40,615 bases of DNA from a virus: IMG/VR virus record IMGVR_UViG_3300002460_000076, positions 1 through 40,615 of that record, one strand, 5' to 3'. Position numbers and translations under genes: made by a program. Under the pieces are notes generated by a model, which saw nothing but the letters and a program-made list of their open reading frames with translations, was not told the origin of the DNA and did not search any database. This document shows positions 39,879-40,615 of this stretch, piece after piece (position 1 is the stretch's first letter; the number at the start of each line of letters is the position of its first letter).

Positions 39879-40366
39879 TTTGCCGCCTTATCTCTGTTTT
39901 CTTGTTTTACAGCTCTATAATATCTGTACGTTTTTTCATATTTATATTCTGAACGACTTGGATAAAATCCTTCAATCATTCCACTATCTAACAATTCTCT
40001 AAAACCATGCAAGAATAATTCGTTATTATTTATACCTATTTCTTGCTTGAATAATAAAAGTGAATCAAGTCCAAGACCATAGGGTATTTTCTTTAAAAAA
40101 TCATAAATACTTACAGCTTCATTAGCATACGCATTTTTTACAAATTCACCAGTCGGTAAACTCGCGTCAAACTCAAATGCGTCAGACCTCATTGACTCCT
40201 TATCGACTGCAAAAGATAATATTTTGCTCACTGGTAAACTTTGCCTATCTGAATGAAATCTTAGTTTAGACATCATTGATTTTGGTAAGAAGACAGTGAA
40301 TTTTTCATATACGTTTTCTTCAGTAGTGACTGTAAACCTCTTATATTTCGGTTTTCTTGGAATCAT
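39875..40366 (-). CDS. Possible ribbon-helix-helix-like protein (163 aa)
   Basis: The ATG at 40366 overlaps the stop of the 26-aa repeat ORF (TAATG). A GTG at 40375 lies inside the ribosome-binding site and is less likely. The N-terminal segment TVFLPKSMMSKLRFHSDRQS with VSKILSFAVD has a ribbon-helix-helix look. The C-terminal part is helical and Tyr/Arg-rich (YEKTYRYYRAVKQENRDK). A DNA-binding role is possible. No family is confirmed. Confidence 0.6.
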   Translation of the reverse strand: MIPRKPKYKRFTVTTEENVYEKFTVFLPKSMMSKLRFHSDRQSLPVSKILSFAVDKESMRSDAFEFDASLPTGEFVKNAYANEAVSIYDFLKKIPYGLGLDSLLLFKQEIGINNNELFLHGFRELLDSGMIEGFYPSRSEYKYEKTYRYYRAVKQENRDKAAK

Positions 40367-40446
40367 TACTCCCACCTTTCTAAACGAACTGCGGAATAAA
40401 CTGCGGAATAAACTGCGGAATCAACTGCGGAACGAACTGATTTCAT
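40366..40446 (-). CDS. Tetrapeptide-repeat micro-ORF C (26 aa)
   Basis: The short member of the repeat family: MKSV, RSAV, DSAV, YSAV, YSAV, then RLERWE. The ATG at 40446 overlaps the TGA of the preceding repeat ORF. Its own TAA overlaps the ATG of the next, unrelated gene. The ribosome-binding site for that downstream gene is formed by its final codons (AGG TGG GAG). This shows the array is wired into the operon's translation. Confidence 0.65.
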   Translation of the reverse strand: MKSVRSAVDSAVYSAVYSAVRLERWE

Positions 40447-40463
40447 TCTTCCCACCTTTCTAA
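40435..40463 (-). repeat. Translation-start cassette, copy 3
   Basis: Identical to the copies at 35-63 and 247-275. It encodes the LERWEE end of one repeat ORF and starts micro-ORF C. Confidence 0.85.
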
Positions 40464-40615
40464 ACGAACTGCGGAATTAACTGCGGAATCAACTGCGGAA
40501 TGAACTGCGGAATCAACTGCGGAATAAACTGCGGAACGAACTGCGGAACTAACTGCGGAATAAACTGCGGAATTAACTGCGGAACTAACTGCGGAACTAA
40601 CTGCGGAACTAACTG
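40443..40615 (-). CDS. Tetrapeptide-repeat micro-ORF B, C-terminal part (partial)
   Basis: The frame is open from the right edge and ends in RLERWEE at the stop 40445-40443. Twelve complete units are visible, with X residues Ser, Ser, Ser, Asn, Tyr, Ser, Arg, Tyr, Asp, His, Asp and Asn in translation order. It is probably the remainder of the ORF that starts at 46, because joining the window ends preserves the frame. Function is unknown. Confidence 0.55.
   Translation of the reverse strand, partial: VSSAVSSAVSSAVNSAVYSAVSSAVRSAVYSAVDSAVHSAVDSAVNSAVRLERWEE

Larger units (their letters stand above)
40381..40615 (-). repeat. 12-bp tandem-repeat array, right part
   Basis: The same units as at 1-250, with the same period, reading frame and NRT variable codon. 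One start cassette at 40435-40463 divides it. It runs off the right end of the window, so the window ends are most simply two halves of one array. Confidence 0.95.

Noticed and set aside
40381-40615. Exact direct terminal repeat shared by both ends
   Set aside because: The two halves share the unit and the 29-bp cassette, but the order of variable codons differs, so they are not identical copies.

Overview
This window looks like an essentially complete genome of an AT-rich, tailed podovirus-type phage. The virion module follows the order of T7-like podoviruses: small and large terminase, portal, Bbp19-like protein, scaffold, major capsid, tail tubular proteins A and B, three or four internal (ejection) proteins, and a tail fibre with a T7-type N-terminus. 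There is no phage RNA polymerase, no family A DNA polymerase and no integrase. Replication instead uses a family B DNA polymerase, a primase-polymerase fused to a RecA-like helicase, and a DEAH-type helicase, so this is not a classical T7 relative. A lipobox-bearing small protein and a T7-type ejection module point to a Gram-negative host. The host genus cannot be read from the sequence.

Layout. (1) 272-3879, minus strand: a tightly overlapping operon of small, mostly unrecognised genes, presumably early host-takeover or anti-defence genes. (2) Both window ends lie inside one 12-bp tandem-repeat array. If position 40615 is joined to position 1, the minus operon continues through the array into 40446-39331 (a 26-aa repeat peptide, a possible DNA-binding protein, an XRE regulator, a coiled-coil protein and a 13-aa lysine-rich peptide) and stops at a good terminator at 39322-39297. 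(3) 3880-5141: a 1.26-kb non-coding control region with six TGAACA-N-TGTTCA palindromes, nested palindromes, a GATC cluster, 18-bp iteron-like repeats, a sigma70-like promoter and a short terminated RNA. (4) 5142-26297, plus strand: the late operon for packaging, head, tail, ejection, fibres and small membrane or secreted proteins. (5) 32217-26411, minus strand: the replication operon (a conserved phage protein with an RIHS/GSWR motif, a DUF2800-type nuclease, SSB, DNA polymerase, a basic peptide and a winged-helix protein), ending in a lipoprotein and an M15 peptidase endolysin. (6) 32359-39301, plus strand: helicase, small genes, VRR-NUC nuclease, a degenerate HNH-AP2 protein, primase-helicase and two DNA methyltransferases. 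Regions 5 and 6 diverge from a compact promoter pair at 32282-32352.

The most unusual object is the array at the window ends. It is read on the minus strand as at least three head-to-tail micro-ORFs of the form MKSV-(X-S-A-V)n-LERWE(E). The X codon is always NRT. Each ORF begins with the same ribosome-binding cassette, and that cassette also encodes the C-terminus of the preceding peptide, so the start codon of one overlaps the stop of the other. Joining the window ends keeps the middle ORF in frame at 72 aa. Secondary points of interest are a lambda pR'/6S-like late promoter and terminated RNA, signal peptides on fibre-module proteins, an HNH domain that seems to have lost its histidines but keeps two AP2 repeats, and a lysis gene set split between two operons.
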